Notes: generated from the sequence alone by a model not told the origin. A DNA stretch of 25,815 nt from JAFARZ01 sp035651595 (GCA_035651595.1 DASRFJ010000038.1:1-25815), one strand, 5' to 3'. Counted from the stretch's first letter, positions 1 through 7,854 are shown. A program made the numbers and translations.

Positions 1-110
1 AGCGCAACGGCCGGGCCGAGGATGTCGCCAACGCGATCGCGTTCCTGGTGAACGACAAATTCGTGACCGGAACCGTGCTGCACGCCGAAGGCGGCCAGGT
101 GCTCGTCTGA
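1..110 (+). CDS. SDR-family oxidoreductase, C-terminal end (partial)
   Basis: The reading frame entering from the left edge (first full codon at base 3) encodes about 35 residues and stops at TGA 108-110. It carries the typical end of a classical short-chain dehydrogenase/reductase: a helix with EDVANAIAFL, then the stretch FVTGTVLHAEGGQVLV. This corresponds to the family's 'VTGQ.L.VDGG' strand, which closes the Rossmann fold near the substrate pocket. The catalytic and NAD(P)-binding parts lie outside the window, so the substrate cannot be inferred. The next gene is convergent. Confidence 0.8.
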   Translation, partial: RNGRAEDVANAIAFLVNDKFVTGTVLHAEGGQVLV

Positions 111-277
111 ACTACCGCAGGACTGGCGCCATGATGACCGACGCGCGCCGCCGGAGGTCTCAGGCAAGCCTGATCAGCCGTTCTGCCAGGCGTCCCGCTC
201 TCATGACGCGAACCCGGGCGCGTGGCCAGGCGCTGTCCTGGGCAACGGCCCGCTGCGCCCCGTGCGCCGAGCTCGGC

Positions 278-323
278 TGGTACCCGTCCCATCCGTCACT
301 TGGTACCCGTCCCATTCGTCACT
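278..323. repeat. Two tandem copies of a 23-bp unit
   Basis: Bases 278-300 and 301-323 are adjacent copies of a unit beginning TGGTACCCGTCCCAT, with a single C/T difference between them. They lie in the 245-bp gap between the convergent SDR and MDR genes, which otherwise shows no gene. Short repeats of this kind occur inside the ends of some insertion sequences such as the IS21 family, but no transposase is nearby and that origin is only a guess. Confidence 0.85.
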
Positions 324-355
324 TGCCCACGAATTCCGCAAGCGGTAGCAGACAC

Positions 356-1333
356 TCAGATGCTGACGACCACTTTGCCCGGGACGTGACCTTGTAGCTG
401 GTACCGGACGGCTTCGTCGATGTCGTCGAAGGCGTATGTCCGGCTGATGACGGGAGTGACCTTGCCCTCCTCCATGAGCGCGGCGAGCGCGGTGAGGAGT
501 TCCTTCTTCGCCGGGCACGAGACGATGTCGGCTAGCGCGATCCGCTGCGACACCAGCGGTGCCAGTGCGAGCGAGCCCATCACGTGCCCGGCGGGCTGGA
601 GCCATCGCCCGGTCGGCCCGCCGACAAGAACCAGCGTTCCCCGCGGCGACAGCACCCGCCGGCAGGCGCGGACCGATCGGCTGCCCGCGACGTCCAGCAG
701 CAGGTCGTAGCGCCGCCCGCGCCGCGTGAAGTCCTCCTTGGCGTAGTCGATGATCTCGTCCGCGCCCAGTGACCTGACCAGCTCCGCGTTCGCCCCGCGG
801 CACACGGCGTCCACGCTCGCGCCCAGCGCCCGGACGATCTGCACCGCGAACGTGCCGACGCCGCCCGAAGCCCCGTTGACCAGGACCCGCTGTCCCGAGG
901 CGACCCGGCCGACGTCGCGCAGGCCGAGCAGCGCGGTGGCCGCCGCCATCGGCACCGCCGCTGCCTGCTCATAGGCCATGTTCCCCGGCATGCGCGCCAG
1001 CAGGCGCTCGGGGACGCTGACGTATTCGGCGTAACCGCCGTGCTCGAGCAGGGCGAACACGTCGTCGCCGGGGCGGAACTCTGTGACGTTCTCCCCGGTC
1101 GAGACGACACGGCCCGCCATGTCGCAGCCAAGGATGCCGATCTTCGGGGTACGCAGCCCCATGCCGGGCATCAGGCGCGCGACGCGCGGCTCGCCCAGCA
1201 GGTGATGCCAGTCGTAGGGGTTGACGGAGGTGGCGCGCACCCGGACCAGCACCTCGTCGGCGCCGGGGACGGGGGCCGTCACATCGGTGAGATTCACCTG
1301 AGAGCCGTACGACCGCAGGACACATGCCTTCAT
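356..1333 (-). CDS. MDR-superfamily NAD(P)-dependent quinone oxidoreductase / alcohol dehydrogenase
   Basis: This 325-residue protein has the two-domain layout of medium-chain dehydrogenase/reductases. The GroES-like N-terminal domain includes VNPYDWHHLLG and the GCDMAGRVV strand, and a Rossmann domain follows with the nucleotide-binding turn NGASGGVGTFAVQ around residues 152-164. The Cys ligands of zinc-dependent alcohol dehydrogenases are absent and the C-terminal GKVVV strand is typical, so a zinc-free quinone oxidoreductase-like enzyme acting on enones, quinones or aldehydes is most likely. Length is normal. ATG at 1333 lies 11 bp from the first of three palindromes shared with the divergent TetR gene, so repression by that regulator is likely. 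The true substrate is unknown. Confidence 0.88.
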   Translation of the reverse strand: MKACVLRSYGSQVNLTDVTAPVPGADEVLVRVRATSVNPYDWHHLLGEPRVARLMPGMGLRTPKIGILGCDMAGRVVSTGENVTEFRPGDDVFALLEHGGYAEYVSVPERLLARMPGNMAYEQAAAVPMAAATALLGLRDVGRVASGQRVLVNGASGGVGTFAVQIVRALGASVDAVCRGANAELVRSLGADEIIDYAKEDFTRRGRRYDLLLDVAGSRSVRACRRVLSPRGTLVLVGGPTGRWLQPAGHVMGSLALAPLVSQRIALADIVSCPAKKELLTALAALMEEGKVTPVISRTYAFDDIDEAVRYQLQGHVPGKVVVSI

Positions 1334-1344
1334 CGGAGATCCGC

Positions 1345-1393
1345 CTTACGTTGTAAGATTGCCTTACAACGTAAGATAACCTTACGGCGTAAG
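1345..1393. promoter_or_regulatory. Three 13-bp palindromic operators at exact 18-bp spacing
   Basis: CTTACGTTGTAAG (1345-1357), CTTACAACGTAAG (1363-1375) and CTTACGGCGTAAG (1381-1393) each match CTTAC-N3-GTAAG perfectly. They start exactly 18 bp apart. The first two are reverse complements of each other, making a larger dyad. The array fills the gap between the divergent oxidoreductase and TetR genes, where both promoters must lie, so it is the likely TetR operator. Confidence 0.85.
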
Positions 1394-1474
1394 GCACGTC
1401 AAGAGGGGCTGGGACGCGCAGCTGCGCGGACGGGCGGACCCTGTACGATCTAGGCGCAGGGGAGGGCAGATGCA

Positions 1475-2581
1475 GTGGTCACTCGAGCAGAGCCGGGACC
1501 CCAGCCGCGGCTCCCGCTGAGCAGAGAGCGCGTGCTGCGCACCGCGATCAAGATCGCCGACCAAGGCGGCATCGAGTCGCTCACCATGCGCCGCCTCGCC
1601 GAAGATCTCGGCGCCGAGGCGATGTCGTTGTATTACCACGTGGCCAGCAAGGAAGCCCTCCTCGACGGCATCGCCGACGAGGTCGTCAGCGAGATCAACG
1701 ACGCCGTGGGCCGGATCGACGTCCCGGCGGCCGGGGCAAGCTGGAAGACGGCGGTGCGCCGGCGGGTGCTGGTCGCCCGCGAGGTCCTGCTCCGCCATCC
1801 TTGGGCGCCGCGCGTCCTTGAGACGCGGACGAACATGAGCCTGGCCGTGCTGCTGTACTACGACGGCATGCTCGGCCTCATGCGAGACGGCGGCTTCTCC
1901 TACGATCTGATCCACCACGCGCTGCACGCCCTCGGCAGCCGCGCGCTGGGTTTCAGCCAGGAGATGTTCGATCCGAGCGGCGGGCCCAGCGCTGACGAGG
2001 CCGAAGCCGCGCTCGCGAGCATGGCCGGCCAGATCCCGCACCTGGTCGCCATGCTCGGTGAGGTCGCCCACGACGACCCCGACTCCACCCTGGGCTGGTG
2101 CGACGATCAGGCCGAGTTCGAGTTCGGCCTCGACGTCATCCTCGACGGCCTCGACCGGCTGCGCACCATCGCCGGAAAGGCTTCATTAGCTTTGCCGGTG
2201 CCGCCCGGCGGGCGGCAACTTGCGGGCAACCCCGCACCAGCACAGCGATCGGCCCGGATCGTCCGCGAGCCCGGTGTCGGCGTCGGGGTGCCACTGGGGC
2301 AGCCAGACCACGCCGGGCTCGACGAGATCGAGCCCGGTGAACAACGCCTCGACCTCGGCGCGCGAGCGGTTGTGCATGCTGGAGGTGGCACTGCTGTAGG
2401 TCTGGATCGCGTCGTCGAGCTCACGGAAGCTGTCCGCGGTCGCGTGCGATATCACCAGGTAGCTGCCCGGTGCCAGCGCGCCCATCAGCTGGGCGAGGAT
2501 GCCGCGGGGGTCCTCGGCGTCCTTGATGAAATGGAGCACGGCCACGAGCAGCACCGCGACGGGCTGGCTGAGGTCGAGTAG
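1475..2581 (+). CDS. TetR-family regulator (TetR_C_1 type) with antisense C-terminal extension
   Basis: The N-terminal helix-turn-helix (about residues 18-65: RERVLRTAIKIADQGGIESLTMRRLAEDLG, then MSLYYHVASKEALLDG) and an all-helical ligand-binding domain identify a TetR repressor of the tetracycline-repressor C-terminal class. GTG at 1475 follows GGGGAGGG at 1459-1466. Family-like sequence ends near residue 238 (about base 2190, LDGLDRLRTIAG). The frame has no stop there and continues about 130 codons antisense to the convergent methyltransferase. That tail is Gly/Ala/Glu-rich and unlike any domain I know, so it is probably read-through after loss of the original stop. The gene likely controls itself and the divergent oxidoreductase through the three palindromes at 1345-1393. 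Confidence 0.82.
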   Translation: MVTRAEPGPQPRLPLSRERVLRTAIKIADQGGIESLTMRRLAEDLGAEAMSLYYHVASKEALLDGIADEVVSEINDAVGRIDVPAAGASWKTAVRRRVLVAREVLLRHPWAPRVLETRTNMSLAVLLYYDGMLGLMRDGGFSYDLIHHALHALGSRALGFSQEMFDPSGGPSADEAEAALASMAGQIPHLVAMLGEVAHDDPDSTLGWCDDQAEFEFGLDVILDGLDRLRTIAGKASLALPVPPGGRQLAGNPAPAQRSARIVREPGVGVGVPLGQPDHAGLDEIEPGEQRLDLGARAVVHAGGGTAVGLDRVVELTEAVRGRVRYHQVAARCQRAHQLGEDAAGVLGVLDEMEHGHEQHRDGLAEVE

Positions 2582-3019
2582 GTCCAGCAGCTCGCGGTCG
2601 GCGAGGATGGCCCTCGGCTGGCGCAGGTCGTAGCCGATGATCACGGCCCCGCTGACGGAATCCAGCATGTCCCGCCCGTGAGCCAGGACCACCGGGTCGT
2701 GGTCCACGTAGACGATCCGGCAATCCGGGGCGACGTCATGGGCCACGTCATGCACGTTGCCCATGGTGGGCAGGCCGGTCCCGATGTCGAGGAACTGCCG
2801 GACGCCCTGCTCGGCCACGTAGCGGACGGCGCGCCCGAGAAACATGCGGTTCTGCCGCGCGGCGGTCCTGATCGTGCCCGGTGGCATCCGCGCGATGACT
2901 TCCTCGGCGGCCTCGCGGTCGGCGGGGTAATTGTCCTTGCCCCCGAGGTAGTAGTCGTACATCCGCGCCGTGCTCGGCGTCGCGGGGTCGAACGCCCCCA
3001 TTCGGAAGTGGCCTGTCAC
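2186..3019 (-). CDS. DUF574 SAM-dependent methyltransferase
   Basis: This 277-residue protein matches the actinobacterial DUF574 family, annotated as SAM-dependent methyltransferases. It has the N-terminal signature DPATPSTARMYDYYLGGKDNY, the SAM-binding loop FLDIGTGLPT near residue 97, the acidic strand end VYVDHDP, and the C-terminal CWCGVARK. These genes occur in many copies in large actinomycete genomes and their substrates are mostly unknown. The start is GTG at 3019; an in-frame ATG lies six codons in. Its 3' 396 bp are antisense to the TetR reading frame. Its start is only 20 bp from the divergent aldolase start, so the two promoters must be interleaved or transcripts leaderless. Confidence 0.88.
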   Translation of the reverse strand: MTGHFRMGAFDPATPSTARMYDYYLGGKDNYPADREAAEEVIARMPPGTIRTAARQNRMFLGRAVRYVAEQGVRQFLDIGTGLPTMGNVHDVAHDVAPDCRIVYVDHDPVVLAHGRDMLDSVSGAVIIGYDLRQPRAILADRELLDLLDLSQPVAVLLVAVLHFIKDAEDPRGILAQLMGALAPGSYLVISHATADSFRELDDAIQTYSSATSSMHNRSRAEVEALFTGLDLVEPGVVWLPQWHPDADTGLADDPGRSLCWCGVARKLPPAGRHRQS

Positions 3020-3039
3020 GGGTGCCAGAATACGGAAGA

Positions 3040-3945
3040 GTGAACACTACGCAGTTGGCGAAGGTCGGGTCCGGCCGTGGTTTCTTCGCCGCACTCGACC
3101 AGAGCGGCGGCAGCACGCCGAAGGCACTCGAGGAATACGGCATCGCGCCGGACCGGTACAGCTCCGACGCCGAGATGTTCGACCTGGTCCACGCCATGCG
3201 GACCCGGGTGCTGACCAGCCCCGCATTCGATGGCACGCGGGTTCTCGCGGCGATCCTGTTCGAGCAGACCATGGACCGCGACGTCGACGGCGTCCCGACC
3301 GCCCGGTACCTGTGGGACGAGAAGAACGTGGTGCCGTTCCTGAAGGTCGACAAGGGCCTGGCCGCCGAGCAGGACGGCGTGCGGCTGATGAAGCCCATCG
3401 ACACGCTCGATGACCTGCTGGAGCGCGCGAACCGGCAGCAGATCTTCGGCACCAAGATGCGGTCGGTGATCAACGACGCTGACGAGGCGGGGATCTCGGC
3501 GATCGTGGACCAGCAGTTCGACTACGCGAGCCGGATCATGGCGGCCGGACTGGTGCCGATCATCGAGCCCGAGGTGAGCATCACCAGCCCGCACAAGGAG
3601 CGGGCCGAGTCGCTGCTGCGGGACGCGATCGCCAAACGCGTGGCGGCACTGCCAGGCAACGCGCTGATCATGCTGAAGATCACGATTCCGTCCCGCCCCG
3701 GCCTATACGGCGAACTGGCGGCGGACCCGCGCGTGCTGCGCATCGTCGCCCTGTCCGGCGGTTACTCCAGGGACGAGGCCTGCGCGCTGCTGGTCCGCGA
3801 CCCCACGCTGATCGCGAGCTTCTCCAGGGCACTGCTCGAAGGGCTTTCAGATCGGCAGAACGACATGGCGTTCAACGCTCAGCTGGAATCCTCAATCGAG
3901 CAGATTTACCAGGCGTCGGTAACCAAGCAACCCGCTGGCTCCTGA
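3040..3945 (+). CDS. fda: Class I fructose-bisphosphate aldolase
   Basis: The enzyme reversibly cleaves fructose 1,6-bisphosphate to dihydroxyacetone phosphate and glyceraldehyde 3-phosphate through a lysine Schiff base. The sequence follows the staphylococcal-type class I aldolase closely: GFFAALDQSGGSTPKAL near the N-terminus, ILFEQTMDRDVDG, VPFLKVDKGL, IFGTKMRSV, EPEVSI, then LIMLKITIPS holding the probable Schiff-base Lys, and LSGGYSRDEA for phosphate binding. The 301-residue length from GTG 3040 fits the family, whose members begin 'MNxxQLxK'. An upstream in-frame GTG at 3022 would add six residues. Many actinobacteria also use a class II zinc aldolase, so this may be an accessory isozyme. 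The unknown gene 14 bp downstream may be co-transcribed. Confidence 0.93.
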   Translation: MNTTQLAKVGSGRGFFAALDQSGGSTPKALEEYGIAPDRYSSDAEMFDLVHAMRTRVLTSPAFDGTRVLAAILFEQTMDRDVDGVPTARYLWDEKNVVPFLKVDKGLAAEQDGVRLMKPIDTLDDLLERANRQQIFGTKMRSVINDADEAGISAIVDQQFDYASRIMAAGLVPIIEPEVSITSPHKERAESLLRDAIAKRVAALPGNALIMLKITIPSRPGLYGELAADPRVLRIVALSGGYSRDEACALLVRDPTLIASFSRALLEGLSDRQNDMAFNAQLESSIEQIYQASVTKQPAGS

Positions 3946-3959
3946 ACGAGCCAGCCGCG

Positions 3960-4916
3960 ATGGACGCGTACGCGACGAACCTCAGCTTGCTGCATTTCAC
4001 CGAGGTTCCAGCCGATGCGGCCATCGACGAGTTCGTCGATCATTTCGCGGCATGCAGCCACATGGAGCGCTGGCGGCAGCGTTCGGACCTGACGATTGGC
4101 GACATTCACACGGTGCTGACCTACGCGGGCCGGGCCGCCATGCGGACGCTGAGATCAGGCGAGCCGAGCGTGGCTCGCCGGGGGGTGGCCGCGCTGGCCA
4201 TCGTCAACAGCGACCGCGACGACGTCGACGCGCGGGACGTGGCTTGGCAGGCAGGGCTTTTGTCGTATGCGATTGGCCGGGTATCCGCAGATGCCGCCGG
4301 CGCGTTCCGTACGGCGGCAGCCATCGCGGTGGGCGAGACCGCCGGGCTGCTGAGCCGCCGGGCGAAGCAGCCCGTGACCAACCTCGGCGACTGGGGGTTC
4401 AGGGAGGTCCGGACATCCGGCGGCGTCGGGCTGGTCCAAGACAGGGGTCAGCCGTACCAGCCGGAATCAGACCTGCTCGGTATCGCGGGCGCCGTGGCGG
4501 TCAGCATGGCCGGCAGCACCTGGCGGCTGGGCGAGCCGGAGACTGGGACGCAACTGGATCCCGGGTGGCTTGCTGCCGGGCGGCGGCGACCCGTCGAACG
4601 GGCCATCGCCTCCATCACCGGGTGCGTGGCGCTGCGCGGCGGAATGGCAAGCCCGGACAGTCCCAGCGCCAGTGCCCAGCACATGGTGGTGTTCCTGGCC
4701 GAGGCCGGCACCGATAGCGCCGCGCAGACCATAGTCCGGGCCGTCGGCCCGCGTACTGGCTCGTCGTTCGCCGCTGTGGGTTCCGCGGCTGGCCAGCTGT
4801 GCGCGGTGCTGACGGCCCGGTCGGTCGTCAAGGGCATACCGTCAGTGGAAACCCGGGCATCTCTGGAACGGTTCCGCCATGTCCTGACTGACGCCCTGGT
4901 CGGACACGCTGCCTAG
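3960..4916 (+). CDS. Uncharacterised protein, 318 aa
   Basis: I do not recognise this family. The 318-residue product is Ala/Gly-rich and soluble-looking, without signal peptide or membrane segment. The N-terminal third is helical (FTEVPADAAIDEFVDHFAACSHMERWRQR, then RAAMRTLRSGEPSVARRGVAALAIVNSDRDDVDARDVAWQAGLLSYAIG). The middle and C-terminal parts contain small-residue stretches such as LLGIAGAVAVSMAG and FAAVGSAAGQLCAVLTARSV. It starts 14 bp after the aldolase stop, suggesting co-transcription, but no recognisable catalytic motif supports a sugar-related role. Its stop codon overlaps that of the convergent beta-glucosidase: the bases CTAG at 4913-4916 serve both genes. Confidence 0.75.
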   Translation: MDAYATNLSLLHFTEVPADAAIDEFVDHFAACSHMERWRQRSDLTIGDIHTVLTYAGRAAMRTLRSGEPSVARRGVAALAIVNSDRDDVDARDVAWQAGLLSYAIGRVSADAAGAFRTAAAIAVGETAGLLSRRAKQPVTNLGDWGFREVRTSGGVGLVQDRGQPYQPESDLLGIAGAVAVSMAGSTWRLGEPETGTQLDPGWLAAGRRRPVERAIASITGCVALRGGMASPDSPSASAQHMVVFLAEAGTDSAAQTIVRAVGPRTGSSFAAVGSAAGQLCAVLTARSVVKGIPSVETRASLERFRHVLTDALVGHAA

Positions 4917-6151
4917 GGCAGTGTCCACTTCTGGTTGGTGCCGCCGGTACAGCTCCAGATCTGGACCTGCGTGCCGGAGCCGCCGAATCCGGTGTCGTCG
5001 AGGCACTTGCCGGAATTGGGATTGACCAGCGCCCCGTTGGACTGCGGCTGCCAGACCTGGGCCACGGTGCCGTTGCAGTCGTACAGGTCGACGGTGGTGC
5101 CGTTGGCGGTCCCGGCCCCGTCGACGTCGAGGCACTTGCCGAGCACTTCGAGGGTGTTGTTGGATTCCACGGTCCACTGCTGGGCGTTGGTGCCGTTGCA
5201 GGTGTAAACCTGGATCGGGTTGAAGTTGGCGGTGCTGGCCGACCGGTCGTCCAGGCACAGGCCCTGGTAGCCGGTGATCGGGCCGGTGGCACCGCCGGTG
5301 CCGTTGCCCGCGGCGGTGCCGGGGGCGACGGTCCACACGAAGCTCTGCGTGGCGGAGGCGCCGGTGCCGTCCTTCGCGGTGACCGTCACGGTGCTGGTGC
5401 CGTTGGCGGTAGGGGTGCCGGAGATGACTCCGGCCGAGGAGATCGACAGGCCGGCGGGCAGGCCTGTGGCCGAGTAGCTCAGGGTCTGTCCGCTGGTGGT
5501 GTCCTTGCCGCTGAGGGTGACGGCGGATGCCGCCTGGTTGACGAGGCTGGCCTGCGGGCCTGGGTTGGTCAGCGTGACCGGCTGGCCCAGCTGGCCGGCG
5601 GCTACCGCGAGCGTGCCGGTCAGCGGCAGGCTCGCGCTGGAGTCGCCGACCTCGATGCCGTAGTTGCCGGTGCTGGTCGCCCACGCGTTGGCGGTGGAAT
5701 TCCAGTACTGGAGGTTCTGCTGGGTCAGCGTGAACGTGACGGTGGTGGCGGCTCCGGCGGCGAGGTTGACCCGCTGGAAGCCCTCGAGCTGAAGCGGCGG
5801 CTGGCCGGAGGCGGCCGGGTCGGCCACGTAGAGCTGTGCGACGTCCGCGCCGGAGCGGGAGCCGGTGTTGGTGACCGTGGCGGTGACGGTCGCCGCGCCG
5901 CCCGCGGTCAGCGAGCCCACCTGGAGGTTGCTGAACGAGAACGTCGTGTACGACAGGCCATACCCGAACGGGAACAGCGGGGTCAGGCTCTTGCTGTCAT
6001 ACCAGCGGTAGCCCACGTCGACTCCCTCGGAGTACTGCACGTTGCCGCCGGTGCCCGGCCACTGCGCCGTGGTCGAGGCCGGCACCTGCGAGAGGGAGGC
6101 CGGGAACGTCACGGGCAGGTGCCCGGAGGGGTCGGTATTGCCGAACAGCAC
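4913..6151 (-). CDS. GH3 beta-glucosidase, C-terminal part: Fn3-like, Ig-like and ricin-B lectin (CBM13) domains
   Basis: This is the downstream part of a frameshifted GH3 gene. In-frame family sequence starts at base 6190 (WYPGQKDGTAIA), before the first usable start codon at 6151. It begins with the end of the GH3 C-domain (VLFGNTDPSGHLPVTFP, FPFGYGLSYTTF). Next come a fibronectin III-like domain ending near GVYGIE-type sequence (NYGIEVGD), an Ig-like cell-surface domain (LSYSATGLPAGLSIS, VISGTPTANGTSTVTVTA), and a ricin-B beta-trefoil. The trefoil has three QxW-type repeats (NAQQWTV, VAQVWQP, TNQKWTLP) each paired with a GxCLD motif. The lectin would anchor the secreted enzyme to plant or fungal polysaccharide. 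Alone this piece lacks an active site. Confidence 0.85.
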   Translation of the reverse strand: MLFGNTDPSGHLPVTFPASLSQVPASTTAQWPGTGGNVQYSEGVDVGYRWYDSKSLTPLFPFGYGLSYTTFSFSNLQVGSLTAGGAATVTATVTNTGSRSGADVAQLYVADPAASGQPPLQLEGFQRVNLAAGAATTVTFTLTQQNLQYWNSTANAWATSTGNYGIEVGDSSASLPLTGTLAVAAGQLGQPVTLTNPGPQASLVNQAASAVTLSGKDTTSGQTLSYSATGLPAGLSISSAGVISGTPTANGTSTVTVTAKDGTGASATQSFVWTVAPGTAAGNGTGGATGPITGYQGLCLDDRSASTANFNPIQVYTCNGTNAQQWTVESNNTLEVLGKCLDVDGAGTANGTTVDLYDCNGTVAQVWQPQSNGALVNPNSGKCLDDTGFGGSGTQVQIWSCTGGTNQKWTLP

Positions 6152-7697
6152 GCTGGCGATCGCGGTTCCGTCCTTCTGGCCCGGATACCAGGGCCTCCAG
6201 GATGCCCTTGACGCTGGACAGCCACGGCATGGTGACCGCGGAGCCGGTGTTGAGGACGACGATCGTGTTCGGATTGGCCCCCGCCACCGACGTGATGAGG
6301 TTGTCCTGGGCCGTGCCGAGGTCGATGCTGCTCAGATCGGAGCCCTCGGATTCGCCGAGGTTGGCGAAGACGATCGCGACGTTGGCCGCGGCGGCCGCCG
6401 AGGCCGCTGAGCTGTCCGACGAGCCGCTGTTGTAGGTCACGGTGGTGCCGCTGGGCGCGGCCGCCTGAATGCCCTGGAGCGGGGTGACCGTGCCGCTTGA
6501 GCTGACCCCCGCGCTGCCGCCGCCATCGGTCTGCGGGCTGGTCGAGGCGTCCGCCCCGATCACCGCGATCGACTTGTCCGCGGCGGACAGCGGGAGGATG
6601 CCGCCGGAATTCTTGAGCAGCACCGTGCCCTCTTCGGCCAGCTGCGTGGCGTCGTTCTGGTCGGTGGAATTCGTCGCGGTGGCGGACGGCGATCCGCTCG
6701 GCGCCTTGTCGAACATGCCGAAGGCGAACATCTGGGTCAGGATCTCGGACACGGCCGAGTTGATCGTCGTCTGGCTCACCGACCCGGAGTTGACGGCGTT
6801 GGTCAGCGCGGTGCCGTAGAAGCCGTCGCTGCCGGGCATGTCCATGTCGAGGCCGGCGTTCGCCGAGGCCGCGGTCGAGTGGGTGGCACCCCAGTCCGAG
6901 GTGACGAAGCCGGTGTAGCCGAGCTGCTGGCGCAGCACGGTGCTGAGCGTGGCCGGGTTCTGGCAGGCTGCGGTGCCGTTGATCCAGCTGTAGGAGCACA
7001 TCACCGATGAGGCCGCGCCCTGCTGGGTCGCCGCCTGGAAGCCGGGCAGGTAGATCTCCTGCTCGGCCTGGGTGCTGACGACCGCGTTGTCACTCGAGGT
7101 GTTGCGGTTGGTCTCCTGGTTGTACACCGCAAAGTGCTTGACCTGTGCCATCGTTCCCGCCGACTGCACGCCGCGGATGTTCGCCGCGCCAAGCTGCCCG
7201 GTCAGGTACGGATCCTCGCTGACCGACTCGAACGCGCGGCCCCACCGCGGGTCACGCACGATGTTGATCGTCGGGCCCAGGTCGACCGTGGTGCCCTTGG
7301 CGGCCTGCTCGGCGCCGATGACGTGGCCGTACTCCTGCTCGGCGGAGGTGTCCCAGCTGGCCGCCACGTCGACCGGAGCGGGAAGCTGGGTGACGTTGCC
7401 CATTCCGTCGCCGACGCCGGCCGGACCGTCCTCCAGGTTGATCGCCGGGATGCACAGCGAACCGATCGCCGGGATGTTCCCCACGTAACTCGAGCCGCCC
7501 ACGCCGGTCATCATCGAGACCTTCTGGCTCAGCGACATCTGCGCCATCAGCTGGCTGACGCGTGTGGCGATCGGGGCGGTCGAGTTGACCCAGGGACATG
7601 ACGTCGCCGCCGACGCAGGTGGTGCGGCGGCGCCGACGGTCGCCACCAGCGGCGTGGACATCGCGACCAGCACGGCCGCTACGAGGGGGATGCGCAC
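5997..7697 (-). CDS. GH3 beta-glucosidase / beta-xylosidase, N-terminal catalytic part (frameshifted gene)
   Basis: This is the secreted N-terminal portion of a glycoside hydrolase family 3 enzyme releasing terminal beta-linked sugars. GTG 7697 is preferred over ATG 7712 because AGGAG (7703-7707) lies just upstream of it and inside the longer version. Residues 1-31 form a signal peptide ending ASAA. Landmarks are LEDGPAGVGDG, DLGPTINIVRDPRWGRAFES, KHFAVYNQE (about 187-195) and the nucleophile motif TSDWGATHS with Asp near residue 268. The C-domain starts at EGTVLLKN. Family sequence ends at GILEA (base 6192); beyond that the frame is wrong, and about 65 junk residues follow to 5997. One extra G among 6191-6193 explains this. 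Combined product about 927 residues. Confidence 0.88.
   Translation of the reverse strand: MRIPLVAAVLVAMSTPLVATVGAAAPPASAATSCPWVNSTAPIATRVSQLMAQMSLSQKVSMMTGVGGSSYVGNIPAIGSLCIPAINLEDGPAGVGDGMGNVTQLPAPVDVAASWDTSAEQEYGHVIGAEQAAKGTTVDLGPTINIVRDPRWGRAFESVSEDPYLTGQLGAANIRGVQSAGTMAQVKHFAVYNQETNRNTSSDNAVVSTQAEQEIYLPGFQAATQQGAASSVMCSYSWINGTAACQNPATLSTVLRQQLGYTGFVTSDWGATHSTAASANAGLDMDMPGSDGFYGTALTNAVNSGSVSQTTINSAVSEILTQMFAFGMFDKAPSGSPSATATNSTDQNDATQLAEEGTVLLKNSGGILPLSAADKSIAVIGADASTSPQTDGGGSAGVSSSGTVTPLQGIQAAAPSGTTVTYNSGSSDSSAASAAAAANVAIVFANLGESEGSDLSSIDLGTAQDNLITSVAGANPNTIVVLNTGSAVTMPWLSSVKGILEALVSGPEGRNRDRQRAVRQYRPLRAPARDVPGLPLAGAGLDHGAVAGHRRQRAVLRGSRRGLPLV
6188..6194 (-). other. Single-base frameshift site in the GH3 gene
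   Basis: On the coding strand the codons GAG GCC are followed by CTG GTA, while the conserved GH3 sequence needs GAG GCC TGG TAT CCG GGC (E-A-W-Y-P-G). Removing one base of the GGG run at 6191-6193 restores an open frame from 7697 to 4913. The cause may be a sequencing or assembly error in a homopolymer, a real inactivating mutation, or less likely +1 frameshifting at GCC_C. Confidence 0.9.
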
Positions 7698-7746
7698 GAT
7701 AGCTCCTTGCATCGAGGCGGGATTCTCTGATGCGGATGCGGCCTTT

Positions 7747-7762
7747 GTTTACCGGATAAAAC
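7747..7762. promoter_or_regulatory. Candidate operator upstream of the GH3 gene
   Basis: TTTACCGGATAAA (7748-7760) is a 13-bp dyad with one mismatch (TTTA...TAAA around a C-G core), about 50 bp upstream of the beta-glucosidase start in otherwise GC-rich DNA. LacI-family sugar regulators often bind dyads with a central CG, and such genes are commonly sugar-induced. No regulator gene is adjacent, so the assignment is tentative. Confidence 0.35.
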
Positions 7763-7854
7763 ATCACCCAAAAGAGGATGTCAACGGCCCGGAACCCGTT
7801 TCGCCAGAGCCGTTCACGGAATTTCTACGACCCGGCCTCCGGCGTTTTAGGCGG

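Noticed and set aside
131..397. 88-codon plus-strand frame in the first intergenic gap
   Set aside because: It runs across the tandem repeat and into the antisense of the oxidoreductase gene; Arg/Ser-rich composition and no family resemblance.
6188..6194. Programmed +1 frameshift in the GH3 gene
   Set aside because: The GCC_C context lacks a rare codon or stop that would stall the ribosome, and GH3 enzymes are not known to use recoding; an error or mutation is simpler.
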